From the NCBI GenBank assembly GCA_963790435.1, contig CAWBOI010000001.1, positions 1,612,001 to 1,676,000 on the forward strand: a stretch of 64,000 nucleotides of DNA. The letters are read 5' to 3'. Positions 17,258 through 25,323 of this stretch are shown here, piece after piece. The translations under genes were made by a program, and so were the position numbers. This DNA is from Ilyomonas sp963790435 (lineage in GTDB: Bacteria; Bacteroidota; Bacteroidia; Chitinophagales; Chitinophagaceae). The stretch's first letter is position 1. Each line of letters starts with the position of its first letter. The notes below the pieces were generated by a model that saw nothing but the letters and a program-made list of their open reading frames with translations, was not told the DNA's origin and ran no database searches.

Positions 17258-18841
17258 ATGAAATTTTCAAAATTCGTTTTTCTTATATCGGCTTTGTTTG
17301 CGATAGCAACGGGCTGTCAAAAAAAGTTCGAGCAGTATTCGCAAAATAAAAATCTGCCGTTAGATGTTCCCCCAAGTTTGGTTTTGCCCAATATTTTAAA
17401 CGACATGTACGTTGCGCCTGGCGGCTTTGAAGATAAAGCCGATCAGTTTATCGTTTCAAACTATACTTATTATGGCAACAATCAGTATTGGACGGGCAGT
17501 GCATCGTTAAACTATGGAACGCTCCGGAATGTGCTGGCAATGGAACGCGAAGCCCGCAGGCTGGCTGGCAACGATAACAATCCGTATCACGCACTGGGCT
17601 TGTTTTTCAGGGCTTACTTCTTTGTAAACATGACAGAAAAAGTGGGTGATTTGCCCATGACGGATGCCTTGCAGGGATTGAGCAATCCGGCTCCAAAATA
17701 CGATACGCAAAAAGATATTTTTAAGCAGTCTTTATTGTGGCTTGATTCTGCCAACACCATGCTCTCCAACTTTTTAGGAAAAGGCTTTCTCGAATTTTCG
17801 GGAGATTATTATTACAAAGAAAGATTGAACAATCCGGTAAACGGTGGCAATGGCAGAGACGCTTTGGCGCAATGGCAAAAGGTTGTAAACACTTATAAAT
17901 TGCGTGTGCTGATTGAGCTAAGTAAAAAAGAAAGCGATGCCGATTTAAACATCAAGCAACAATTTGCAACCATTTTCAACAACCCATCACAATATCCCAT
18001 CTTCACCAGCAACGACGACAATTTGCAGTATGAATACAACAGCCAATACAATTATTATCCTGATAATCCAAACAATTATGGTAACAATGCAGGCAGATTG
18101 AATATAGCAGCAACGTTGTTGAACAACCTAAGCGCCTTGCATGATATTCGTGCAATGGTATTGGCAGAACCCGCACGTGGCTTAGGTTTCAGCGATACAT
18201 CTTACCAATCATTTGTAGGAGGCGAATCGGGTGTTGACTTAAGTACGTTGGCTACTGAATCGGGTGCAAAACAAATTTCTTTATACAATTACAATCACTT
18301 TTATTCTTCTTACACAGCCGAGCCTACTTTGATACTAAGTTATGCAGAAGTATGTTATTGTATTGCAGAAGCCATCAACCGAGGATGGGTGCAAGGCGAT
18401 GCTTCCTCGTGGTACACCAACGGTATTACTGCCATGTTTTCTTTTTATGGAATTAAAGATGGAACCAATACTGTTGTGTTTCGCAATTTGGATGGAACCG
18501 GAAGTTTGAACTACAATGTAAACTTTGGTTTTGCCAATTATTTAAATCAGCCAGCCGTAAAATACAAAGGCAACAATGCGGATGGTTTAAACCAGGTATT
18601 GCTTCAAAAATATTTGGGGTATGCACGCAATTCGGGCTTGCAGGCTTATTATCAATGGCGAAGAACCGGCGTACCGCAATTCAGCGCCGGACCTGGAACG
18701 GGCAATGGTGGAAAAATACCATTGCGCTTTCAATATCCTACCAATGAAGCTATAATTAACAATGCTAATGTAACGGCTGCTTTGCAAAATCAGTTTGGTG
18801 GCAGCGATGACATTAATGCACAGATGTGGCTTTTAAAATAA
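17258..18841 (+). CDS. SusD/RagB-family substrate-binding lipoprotein
   Basis: The 527-aa lipoprotein (signal MKFSKFVFLISALFAIATGC) is of the SusD-like_2 type. It has helical TPR-like content at YGTLRNVLAMEREARRLAG and the RAYFFVNMTEKVGDLPMTDAL segment, and the conserved C-terminal RRTGVPQF and RFQYPTNEA stretches. It caps the SusC barrel and binds ligand at the cell surface. The start at 17258 places the lipobox correctly; an earlier TTG in frame is unlikely. The pair SusC-SusD is immediately followed by a remnant of an alkaline-phosphatase-superfamily gene and the phosphonate catabolism genes. A small 8-bp hairpin (18845-18852 with 18857-18864) follows the stop. Confidence 0.94.
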   Translation: MKFSKFVFLISALFAIATGCQKKFEQYSQNKNLPLDVPPSLVLPNILNDMYVAPGGFEDKADQFIVSNYTYYGNNQYWTGSASLNYGTLRNVLAMEREARRLAGNDNNPYHALGLFFRAYFFVNMTEKVGDLPMTDALQGLSNPAPKYDTQKDIFKQSLLWLDSANTMLSNFLGKGFLEFSGDYYYKERLNNPVNGGNGRDALAQWQKVVNTYKLRVLIELSKKESDADLNIKQQFATIFNNPSQYPIFTSNDDNLQYEYNSQYNYYPDNPNNYGNNAGRLNIAATLLNNLSALHDIRAMVLAEPARGLGFSDTSYQSFVGGESGVDLSTLATESGAKQISLYNYNHFYSSYTAEPTLILSYAEVCYCIAEAINRGWVQGDASSWYTNGITAMFSFYGIKDGTNTVVFRNLDGTGSLNYNVNFGFANYLNQPAVKYKGNNADGLNQVLLQKYLGYARNSGLQAYYQWRRTGVPQFSAGPGTGNGGKIPLRFQYPTNEAIINNANVTAALQNQFGGSDDINAQMWLLK

Positions 18842-18921
18842 GAAGGTAAACTGGTAAGTTTACCAAACTACATTCAAACGTAAAGGCAGATAAACAACCC
18901 TATTCAGTTTTTAGTAAGCAA

Positions 18922-18952
18922 AGGCAATGCTTGTCTAAGCATTGCCTCATTT
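18922..18952 (+). terminator. Hairpin terminator after susD
   Basis: AGGCAATGCTT (18922-18932) pairs perfectly with AAGCATTGCCT (18937-18947) across a 4-nt loop and is followed by CATTTT. It probably ends the SusCD transcript. Confidence 0.75.
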
Positions 18953-18978
18953 TAGAGCAAAAACAAATTTGTACATAC

Positions 18979-19245
18979 ATGAAATTGCTAAGCGGCTTTT
19001 TGCTGTTCGCTTTAATGGGTGCAAACGCGTTCGCTCAAAAAGGCAAAACAGAAAATGTTGTGATTGTTACTCTTAATGGTATGCTGGCTGTAATTGGACC
19101 AGATACAAAAAGAAGCGGCGAACAAAAACAACCGCAGCATTTGTATCAAAAACAAATTGTCGCCACCATCGCTTCTTTCCTGGGCTTTACTTTTAAGCCG
19201 GAAGATGAAGCGGGCAAACTTATTGAAAGCATCACAAAAAAATAA
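18979..19245 (+). pseudogene. Internally deleted alkaline-phosphatase/sulfatase-superfamily gene remnant
   Basis: The 88-codon frame reads as two ends of a much longer protein. The first part has a signal peptide (ending NAFAQ) and the start of the catalytic core, ENVVIVTLNGM. Family members have a metal-binding Asp where this has Asn (TLDG to TLNG). It then jumps directly to what looks like the last 50-odd residues of such enzymes, AVIGPDTKRSGEQKQ and ATIASFLGFTFKPEDEAGK. The missing middle would be roughly 350-450 residues including most metal ligands, and the frame is kept across the junction. The product cannot be active. The position between SusD and the phosphonate genes suggests the intact ancestor processed the imported ligand. 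Confidence 0.7.
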
Positions 19246-19319
19246 TGACTGCACAAAGGTTCTAAATATCATATAGCCATACCTTGCTGGCACCCTTTTT
19301 TATTAATTCAATTTAAAAA

Positions 19320-19904
19320 ATGCAAACAGATCATCCAATTACTGTAGAACAAACCACTAGGGAAATCATGCATTTGTTTTCTGAATATGGCAACAACGAT
19401 TACGATGGAGAACCCGTAACACAAACCTCGCACATGGTGCAATGTGCCATGCTTGCCATGCAGGAAAATGCAGACCAGGAGCTGGTTTTAGGCGCGTTCT
19501 TACATGACATCGGGCATTTAATCGGGCATAAACAAAAAGCCGCAGACATGAAGGGTTTGGGCGCTGTAAACCACGAAGCCATTGGCGCGGATTACCTGCA
19601 AAAGCACAACTTTAGTGAACGTATTTGCGCCGTAGTAGAAGGTCATGTAGCTGCCAAGCGTTACCTCGTTGCAACCAATAAAAATTATGCTGATAAGCTA
19701 TCTGCTGCAAGCTGCGAAACCTTACACTGGCAAGGCGGACCAATGAATGATGAAGAAATAAAGGCGTTTAAAAATCATCCGTATCACAAAGAAATCATCC
19801 AGGTTCGTTTGTGGGATGAAGGTGCAAAAGACAGCAACGCAGTGTTGCTTCCTATGAGCTTGTTTAAAAATTTTATTGAAGATTACCTAAGTCATAGAAA
19901 TTGA
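19320..19904 (+). CDS. PhnZ-like HD-domain phosphonate oxygenase
   Basis: The 194-aa HD-domain protein matches the phosphonate-degradation HDIG group. Residues at the spacing of the PhnZ di-iron site are all present: Tyr28 and Glu31 (YDGEPVTQ), His38, His62-Asp63 (FLHDIGH), His85, His109, Lys113 and Asp166. PhnZ oxidatively cleaves the C-P bond of 2-amino-1-hydroxyethylphosphonate to glycine and phosphate. No PhnY-type Fe/2-oxoglutarate hydroxylase is in the window, so the hydroxylated substrate would have to be imported or made elsewhere, or the enzyme acts on something else. It is the first of four same-strand genes ending at 23120. Confidence 0.88.
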   Translation: MQTDHPITVEQTTREIMHLFSEYGNNDYDGEPVTQTSHMVQCAMLAMQENADQELVLGAFLHDIGHLIGHKQKAADMKGLGAVNHEAIGADYLQKHNFSERICAVVEGHVAAKRYLVATNKNYADKLSAASCETLHWQGGPMNDEEIKAFKNHPYHKEIIQVRLWDEGAKDSNAVLLPMSLFKNFIEDYLSHRN

Positions 19905-19999
19905 GTTACCGTAGCCTAAAAGAAATGAAGAAACTTTCAGTTACGAATCATTTAACTTACAATCACAAACAACACATTACCACTTTGTAAAAAGAAACA

Positions 20000-20692
20000 A
20001 TGAACAATATTCAACTCGTTGTGTTCGACATTGCCGGTACCACTGTAAAAGACAACGGCGAAATTGCTACTGCTTTTTGGACAGCTTTCAAGGAATATGG
20101 CTACGTTGTTCCCATGAATAAAATTACCGCGCTGATGGGTTATAAAAAAACGGAGGCCATCCGTAAAATTGTTGAAGAATATGAGCAAAACAAAACCCAT
20201 ATTACAGATGATTACATCAACGCAATACATGAGCGTTTCTTAGAGTTAATGATTGAGCATTATCAAACAATAAACGAAATTCTTCCGCTGCCCAACGTGA
20301 TTAACGTGTTTTCTTTTTTGAAAGAAAAAGGAATTAAAATTGGATTGGATACAGGCTTCTCAAAAAACATTACTGATGTACTTATACAACGATTGAACTG
20401 GAGAAATGCTGATGTAGTTGATTATGTAGTATCAAGTGATGAAGTGCCTGCTGGTCGCCCCTCTCCTTACATGATTCAACGCATGATGAATGAGGCAAAT
20501 ATCAGCGATTCAAAAACGGTAATTAAAGTAGGTGATACCGAAGTAGATGTGCAGGAAGGTAAGAATGCAAACTGCCTATATTCCATTGCGGTTACAACAG
20601 GTGCTTTCACGCGCGAAGAATTAGAACCTTACGAGCCATCCTTTATAATTGATGATGTTAAAGAGGTAATTGATATTCTCCAAAACTCATAG
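20000..20692 (+). CDS. Phosphonatase-like HAD hydrolase
   Basis: The 230-aa HAD-superfamily protein has the phosphonatase-type nucleophile motif DIAGTTV (Asp10), a helical cap with MGYKKTEAIR around residues 46-55, and the metal-binding VGDTEVDVQEG near 175. In phosphonoacetaldehyde hydrolase a cap Lys forms a Schiff base with the aldehyde. Lys49 or Lys50 here is a candidate, which is inference. The family fits the phosphonatase-like hydrolase group found in phosphonate clusters. It would release phosphate and acetaldehyde from phosphonoacetaldehyde. It ends 3 nt before the transporter start, showing tight coupling. Confidence 0.88.
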   Translation: MNNIQLVVFDIAGTTVKDNGEIATAFWTAFKEYGYVVPMNKITALMGYKKTEAIRKIVEEYEQNKTHITDDYINAIHERFLELMIEHYQTINEILPLPNVINVFSFLKEKGIKIGLDTGFSKNITDVLIQRLNWRNADVVDYVVSSDEVPAGRPSPYMIQRMMNEANISDSKTVIKVGDTEVDVQEGKNANCLYSIAVTTGAFTREELEPYEPSFIIDDVKEVIDILQNS

Positions 20693-20695
20693 CTT

Positions 20696-22006
20696 ATGCT
20701 GCATTCAAAAAGCTTGGAACAACGCTTGGCAAAAGCACCTTTGCCCGTGATAGCCGTTTATGCAGCGGTATGTTCTTTTGGTGTTTATTTTTGTATGTAT
20801 GCGTTTCGCAAACCCTTTACGGCTGCGGCTTTTACAGATTTATCGTTCATAGGCATGTCTTACAAAATATGGCTGGTTATTGCACAGGTTATTGGTTACA
20901 TGCTGAGCAAATTTTATGGCATCCGTTTCATTTCAGGTTTGAATAAAAGCAAACGCGCCATCAGCATCATTGTACTCATTTCTATCTCATGGATTGCTTT
21001 GTTTTTGTTTGCTCTTGTACCCGTTCCCTATGGTATCATCTTTCTTCTTATCAACGGTTTTCCGTTAGGTCTGGTTTGGGGTTTGGTGTTTTCGTTTTTA
21101 GAAGGAAGAAGAGCGACAGAATTTATGGGAACGGTACTCTCTATAAGCTTTATTTTTTCATCTGGCGTTGTAAAAACGGTAGGCAAAAGCCTGGTAATTA
21201 ACCAGCACATCAGCGAGTTTTGGATGCCGTTTTTAACCGGCGCCATTTTCTTCTTTCCAATGCTGTTGTTTGTTTGGTTGTTGAACCATGTGCCACCGCC
21301 AACCGCCGAGGACATTCAAAACAGAACGGTACGCAACCCAATGACAAGCGACGAACGCAAACGGTTTGTTGCAACTTTCCTTCCTGGTATCGTTATCATT
21401 GTAGCTTCTTATGTTCTGCTAACGATATTGCGCGATTTCAGAGATAATTTTTCTAATGAATTGTGGATTGAATTGGGCTATGGAAACCAGCCCGACATCT
21501 TTGCACAAACCGAAACAATTGTATCGCTCATTGTACTCTTCTGTATGAGCGCGTTGGTATTGGTAAAAAACAATTTGAAAGCCTTTCTCATCAATCATTA
21601 CATTATCATTGGCGGCTATATTGTGGCATTGCTGGCAACATTGTTATTTATGAACAAAAACATCAACGCAGTGTTTTGGATGACGATGGTAGGAACGGGT
21701 TTGTACCTGAGCTATGTGCCGTTTAATGCGTTGTATTACGAGCGCATGATTGCATCTTTTCGCATCAAAGGAAACGTTGGTTTCTTAATGTACATCTCCG
21801 ATTCTTTTGGCTATTTAGGAAGTGTGTTTGTGTTGCTCGCAAAAAGTTTTTGGGGGCTCCATCTTTCATGGACTTCATTCTTCATTCATCTGGTTTTAAT
21901 CATTTCTTTATTTGGCATTGGTGCCACGCTCATCGCTTCTTTTTATTTCAAAAGAAAGCATCATTTTATTGAACAAAAACAAACGCACACAGTTTATGCC
22001 GCATAA
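20696..22006 (+). CDS. DUF5690 MFS-like membrane transporter
   Basis: The 436-aa protein has about twelve hydrophobic helices in the major-facilitator style, beginning PVIAVYAAVCSFGVYFCMYAFRKPFTAAAF. Members named DUF5690 occur repeatedly next to phosphonate genes in Bacteroidota, as recalled from family knowledge. It is the natural candidate for inner-membrane import of the phosphonate substrate or export of a product. It starts 3 nt after the HAD gene. Its last 11 bases overlap the start of the FAD oxidase gene, so all three are translationally coupled. Confidence 0.8.
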   Translation: MLHSKSLEQRLAKAPLPVIAVYAAVCSFGVYFCMYAFRKPFTAAAFTDLSFIGMSYKIWLVIAQVIGYMLSKFYGIRFISGLNKSKRAISIIVLISISWIALFLFALVPVPYGIIFLLINGFPLGLVWGLVFSFLEGRRATEFMGTVLSISFIFSSGVVKTVGKSLVINQHISEFWMPFLTGAIFFFPMLLFVWLLNHVPPPTAEDIQNRTVRNPMTSDERKRFVATFLPGIVIIVASYVLLTILRDFRDNFSNELWIELGYGNQPDIFAQTETIVSLIVLFCMSALVLVKNNLKAFLINHYIIIGGYIVALLATLLFMNKNINAVFWMTMVGTGLYLSYVPFNALYYERMIASFRIKGNVGFLMYISDSFGYLGSVFVLLAKSFWGLHLSWTSFFIHLVLIISLFGIGATLIASFYFKRKHHFIEQKQTHTVYAA

Positions 22007-23120
22007 AACTGCTATTGTTATTGGCGCCGGTATTGTTGGTTTGGCAATGGCCAGAAGCCTTGCCCAGCGTGGCTTTTCGGTTACTGTGTTTGAACGCAAT
22101 GCAAAAGCAATCGGTGCATCTATACGCAATTTTGGTATGATTTGGCCCATTGGGCAAAGCGGGCATTTGTATGATCGCGCTATGCGCAGCAAAAGAATCT
22201 GGAAAGAAATATGTACCGAAGCCAACTTGTGGTATAACGAAACCGGCAGCCTTCACTTGTGTTATAACGAACTGGAATGGCAAGTGGTGAATGAACTTGC
22301 AGAAGTAATGCAAAAAGAAAGAAGTGTAAAGGCTTTGAATAAAAATAAAGCCATGCAGAAAAGCGAATCTATCAACCCGAATAATTTGCTTGGAGCCTTA
22401 TGGAGTGAGGATGAAATGATTATTGAATCGAGAGTTGCCATTGAAAAGCTACCTTTGTTTTTGCACCAAAAATATGGTGTGCAATTTCACTTCAACACAG
22501 CTATCACTTATGTTTCTTATCCCAATATTTTTTCGGGTGAAAATCGCTGGGAAGCTGATGCCATCTACGTTTGCAGCGGTGCCGATTTTGAAACGCTATA
22601 TCCTGATGTGTTTCTCAATAACCATTTTACCAAATGTAAATTGCAGATGATGCGGTTGGCTGCGCAGCCCAACAACCAGAGCATTGGGCCTTCGCTTTGC
22701 GGTGGCTTATCACTTGTTCATTACAAAAGTTTTGAGGCTGCGGCATCATTGCCCAAACTAAAAAATCATTATAAGGAAACAATGCCCGATTATTTACAAT
22801 GGGGTATTCATGTAATGGTTTCGCAAAACGGTGAAAGCGAACTTACCATTGGCGATAGCCATGAATATGGTTTGGTACACGATCCGTTTGATAAACAATT
22901 CATCAATGACCTTATCATTGGTTATCTCAAACAATTTGCACAATTCAAAAACTGGAAGCTGGCGCAAAGCTGGAATGGTATATATCCTAAAAAAACAGAT
23001 AGCAAAACCGATTTTGTTTATCATCCTGAAGAAGGCGTAACCATTGTAAATGGCTTAGGTGGCGCAGGCATGACGCTATCTTTTGGTTTTGCCGAAGAAG
23101 TAGTAACAGCAATGATATAA
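21996..23120 (+). CDS. FAD-dependent aminophosphonate oxidase (TIGR03364/PbfD-like)
   Basis: The 374-aa DAO-fold flavoenzyme has an N-terminal dinucleotide motif GAGIVG (10-15), then FERNAKAIGASIRNFGMIWP and a C-terminal FAD contact VNGLGGAGMTLSFGFAEE. The ATG at 21996 begins right before the Rossmann strand and overlaps the transporter stop. Related enzymes oxidise 2-aminoethylphosphonate or its N-methyl form to phosphonoacetaldehyde, which would feed the HAD gene two positions upstream. The SIRNFG motif resembles this family more than glycine or sarcosine oxidases. Substrate preference within aminophosphonates is not visible. Confidence 0.85.
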   Translation: MPHKTAIVIGAGIVGLAMARSLAQRGFSVTVFERNAKAIGASIRNFGMIWPIGQSGHLYDRAMRSKRIWKEICTEANLWYNETGSLHLCYNELEWQVVNELAEVMQKERSVKALNKNKAMQKSESINPNNLLGALWSEDEMIIESRVAIEKLPLFLHQKYGVQFHFNTAITYVSYPNIFSGENRWEADAIYVCSGADFETLYPDVFLNNHFTKCKLQMMRLAAQPNNQSIGPSLCGGLSLVHYKSFEAAASLPKLKNHYKETMPDYLQWGIHVMVSQNGESELTIGDSHEYGLVHDPFDKQFINDLIIGYLKQFAQFKNWKLAQSWNGIYPKKTDSKTDFVYHPEEGVTIVNGLGGAGMTLSFGFAEEVVTAMI

Positions 23121-23368
23121 ACGGTTTACTTGTTAATTTCTTAATTCTTTATTCACAATCAGTTCATATCCGGAGGCGAGCTTTGCAGCGGAAGTTTTTT
23201 TATGTGTAAGCAAGCCTGATATTCTTATCAGGCTTTACTGTTTTTATTTCATACAACTCCTGACTCGTCTTTCAACTTTCCGTCCAATCATAATAAAACC
23301 GTAATCTTCACATAACAATTCCTTCATACACACTGTACCAACTTTGTAATCATCCATTTGTCTTTTTT

Positions 23369-24232
23369 ATGCATACAAAAAGCGACAAAAGAAAAGTTGA
23401 AGTTGTTGTTATTTCTGATGTTCACTTAGGCACGTACGGCTGTCATGCAAAGGAATTGTTGTTCTATTTAAAAAGCATTCAACCAGAGATTCTGGTATTG
23501 AACGGTGACATTATTGACATCTGGCAATTCAATAAAAATTACTTTCCCAAAAGCCACATGAAAGTGGTAAAATACCTGATGAAGCTTATTGGAAATGGCG
23601 TAAAAGTATATTACATACCCGGCAATCACGACGAAATGCTGCGTCGTTTTGCTGGCTTTGAATTGGGTTCTTTTTCCATCAGAAACAAAATTGTTTTAAA
23701 GCTCGACAACGCCAAAGCCTGGATATTTCACGGCGATGTATTTGATGTTACGATGCAACACTCGCGCTGGCTTGCTAAACTTGGCGCTATTGGTTACGAT
23801 ACCCTGATTCTTATCAACCGTTTTGTAAATTTTATTTCTGAAAAAATATTGAAAAGAGGAAAAGTTTCTCTTTCCAAAAAAATAAAAGACAGCGTGAAAA
23901 CAGCCGTGAAATTTATAAACAATTTTGAAGATACGGCTGCTGATATTGGCATCTCGAACGGCTATGAGTATGTGATTTGCGGACACATTCACAAGCCCGA
24001 AATGAAGGAAGTGGTTACTGAAGAAGGAAGCATTGTTTACCTCAATTCCGGCGATTGGATTGAAAACTTAACCGCTTTAGAATATGCAGATAAAAAATGG
24101 CGCATTTACAAACATGATGATGCTTTTTTTGACGATGACGAAAATTCCATTACAGAAGACGAACCGGATAGCAACAAGCAATTGTTCGATCATCTGGTGA
24201 TGGAATTTAACCTGTTGAACCGTTCTGTATAA
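23369..24232 (+). CDS. LpxH-like metallophosphoesterase
   Basis: The 287-aa calcineurin-like phosphoesterase has all metal-binding motifs: SDVHLG (Asp17, His19), NGDIID (Asp47), PGNHDE (85-89), FHGD and GHIH. The spacing and the YLNSGDWIE end resemble UDP-2,3-diacylglucosamine diphosphatase (LpxH/YbbF-like), but a long basic middle segment (EKILKRGKVSLSKKIKDSVK) and the operon context leave the substrate open. It lacks a signal peptide. It leads a three-gene unit (11-nt and 3-nt gaps) with a glycosyltransferase and a GH1 enzyme, which suggests glycolipid or sugar-nucleotide work rather than core lipid A synthesis. Confidence 0.82.
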   Translation: MHTKSDKRKVEVVVISDVHLGTYGCHAKELLFYLKSIQPEILVLNGDIIDIWQFNKNYFPKSHMKVVKYLMKLIGNGVKVYYIPGNHDEMLRRFAGFELGSFSIRNKIVLKLDNAKAWIFHGDVFDVTMQHSRWLAKLGAIGYDTLILINRFVNFISEKILKRGKVSLSKKIKDSVKTAVKFINNFEDTAADIGISNGYEYVICGHIHKPEMKEVVTEEGSIVYLNSGDWIENLTALEYADKKWRIYKHDDAFFDDDENSITEDEPDSNKQLFDHLVMEFNLLNRSV

Positions 24233-24243
24233 TTTGTTTTTAC

Positions 24244-25320
24244 ATGAAAATTTTGTATGCCATACAAGGCACAGGCAACGGGCATTTGAGCAGGGCAAGA
24301 GACATCATACCTCATTTACAAAACAAGGGTGAACTGGATATTTTGGTAAGCGGAACAGAAGCTGAAGTGTTGCTTGATTATCCCATCAAATATAAATTGA
24401 GCGGATTGAGTTTTGTGTTTGGGAAAAAGGGTGGCATTGACATTAAAGCTACTTATAACAAAAGCAATGCAAAGCGGTTATGGAAAGAGATAAAAGCGTT
24501 GCCGGTGAATGATTACGACATGATCATTAACGACTTTGAGCCTGTAAGCGCATGGGCTTGTTTTTTTGCCCACAAAATTTGTATTGGATTAAGCCACCAG
24601 GCTGCCGTTGCTAACCATCATTCACCCAAACCTAAAAGCATTGACATTGCCGGCGCAGCTTTGCTGCGATACTATGCACCGGTTACAAAACAATATGGGT
24701 TTCATTTTAAGCAGTACGATAAAAACATTTACACGCCGGTTATCAGGGAACAAATTCGCGAGCTTACAGTAAGTAACAAAAGTCATTATACGGTGTATCT
24801 GCCAGCTTATGATGACAAGCGTATCATTAAAATGGCATCGCAGTTTCCACACATCAGATGGCATGTGTTTTCAAAGCATAACAAAACCGCTTTTACAAAA
24901 GGAAATGTAAGCATCCATCCTATCAACAACGAAGCTTTTGTTATAAGTATGGCAAGCGCAGAAGGCGTGTTGTGCGGTGCTGGTTTTGAAACGCCTGCCG
25001 AAGCTTTGTTTTTGCACAAAAAATTAATGGTGATACCGATGAAAGGTCAGTATGAGCAGCAATGCAATGCGGCCGCTCTCAAGCTAATAGGTGTGCCGGT
25101 AATTAGGAGCTTAAAACAAAAACATTTGCCCAAAATAAAGGAATGGATTCTTTCTACAACAGTAATAGAAGTAGATTATAGTGATGATACCAAAGCCATT
25201 GTTGATGAGGTTGTATCTAACCATTCAACAAAGGTTTCACATGCTGTTGTGCCTGTTAGCTCTTTTAAAAAATTCAAGCATTTTTTGTTAAACAAACTGC
25301 TTCCAAAGATGACTCGTTAG
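24244..25320 (+). CDS. GT28-like glycosyltransferase family protein
   Basis: The 358-aa protein has the GT-B fold signature MKILYAIQGTGNGHLSRARD, in which the GTGNGHL loop near the N-terminus is typical of MurG/monogalactosyldiacylglycerol-synthase-like and MJ1255-like transferases. The C-terminal donor-binding half carries CGAGFETPAEALFLHKKLMVIPM. The acceptor and donor are not evident. It starts 11 nt after the phosphoesterase stop and ends 3 nt before the GH1 start, so the three are almost certainly co-expressed. The basic C-terminus (KKFKHFLLNKLLPKMTR) may associate with the membrane. Confidence 0.82.
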   Translation: MKILYAIQGTGNGHLSRARDIIPHLQNKGELDILVSGTEAEVLLDYPIKYKLSGLSFVFGKKGGIDIKATYNKSNAKRLWKEIKALPVNDYDMIINDFEPVSAWACFFAHKICIGLSHQAAVANHHSPKPKSIDIAGAALLRYYAPVTKQYGFHFKQYDKNIYTPVIREQIRELTVSNKSHYTVYLPAYDDKRIIKMASQFPHIRWHVFSKHNKTAFTKGNVSIHPINNEAFVISMASAEGVLCGAGFETPAEALFLHKKLMVIPMKGQYEQQCNAAALKLIGVPVIRSLKQKHLPKIKEWILSTTVIEVDYSDDTKAIVDEVVSNHSTKVSHAVVPVSSFKKFKHFLLNKLLPKMTR

Positions 25321-25323
25321 TAT

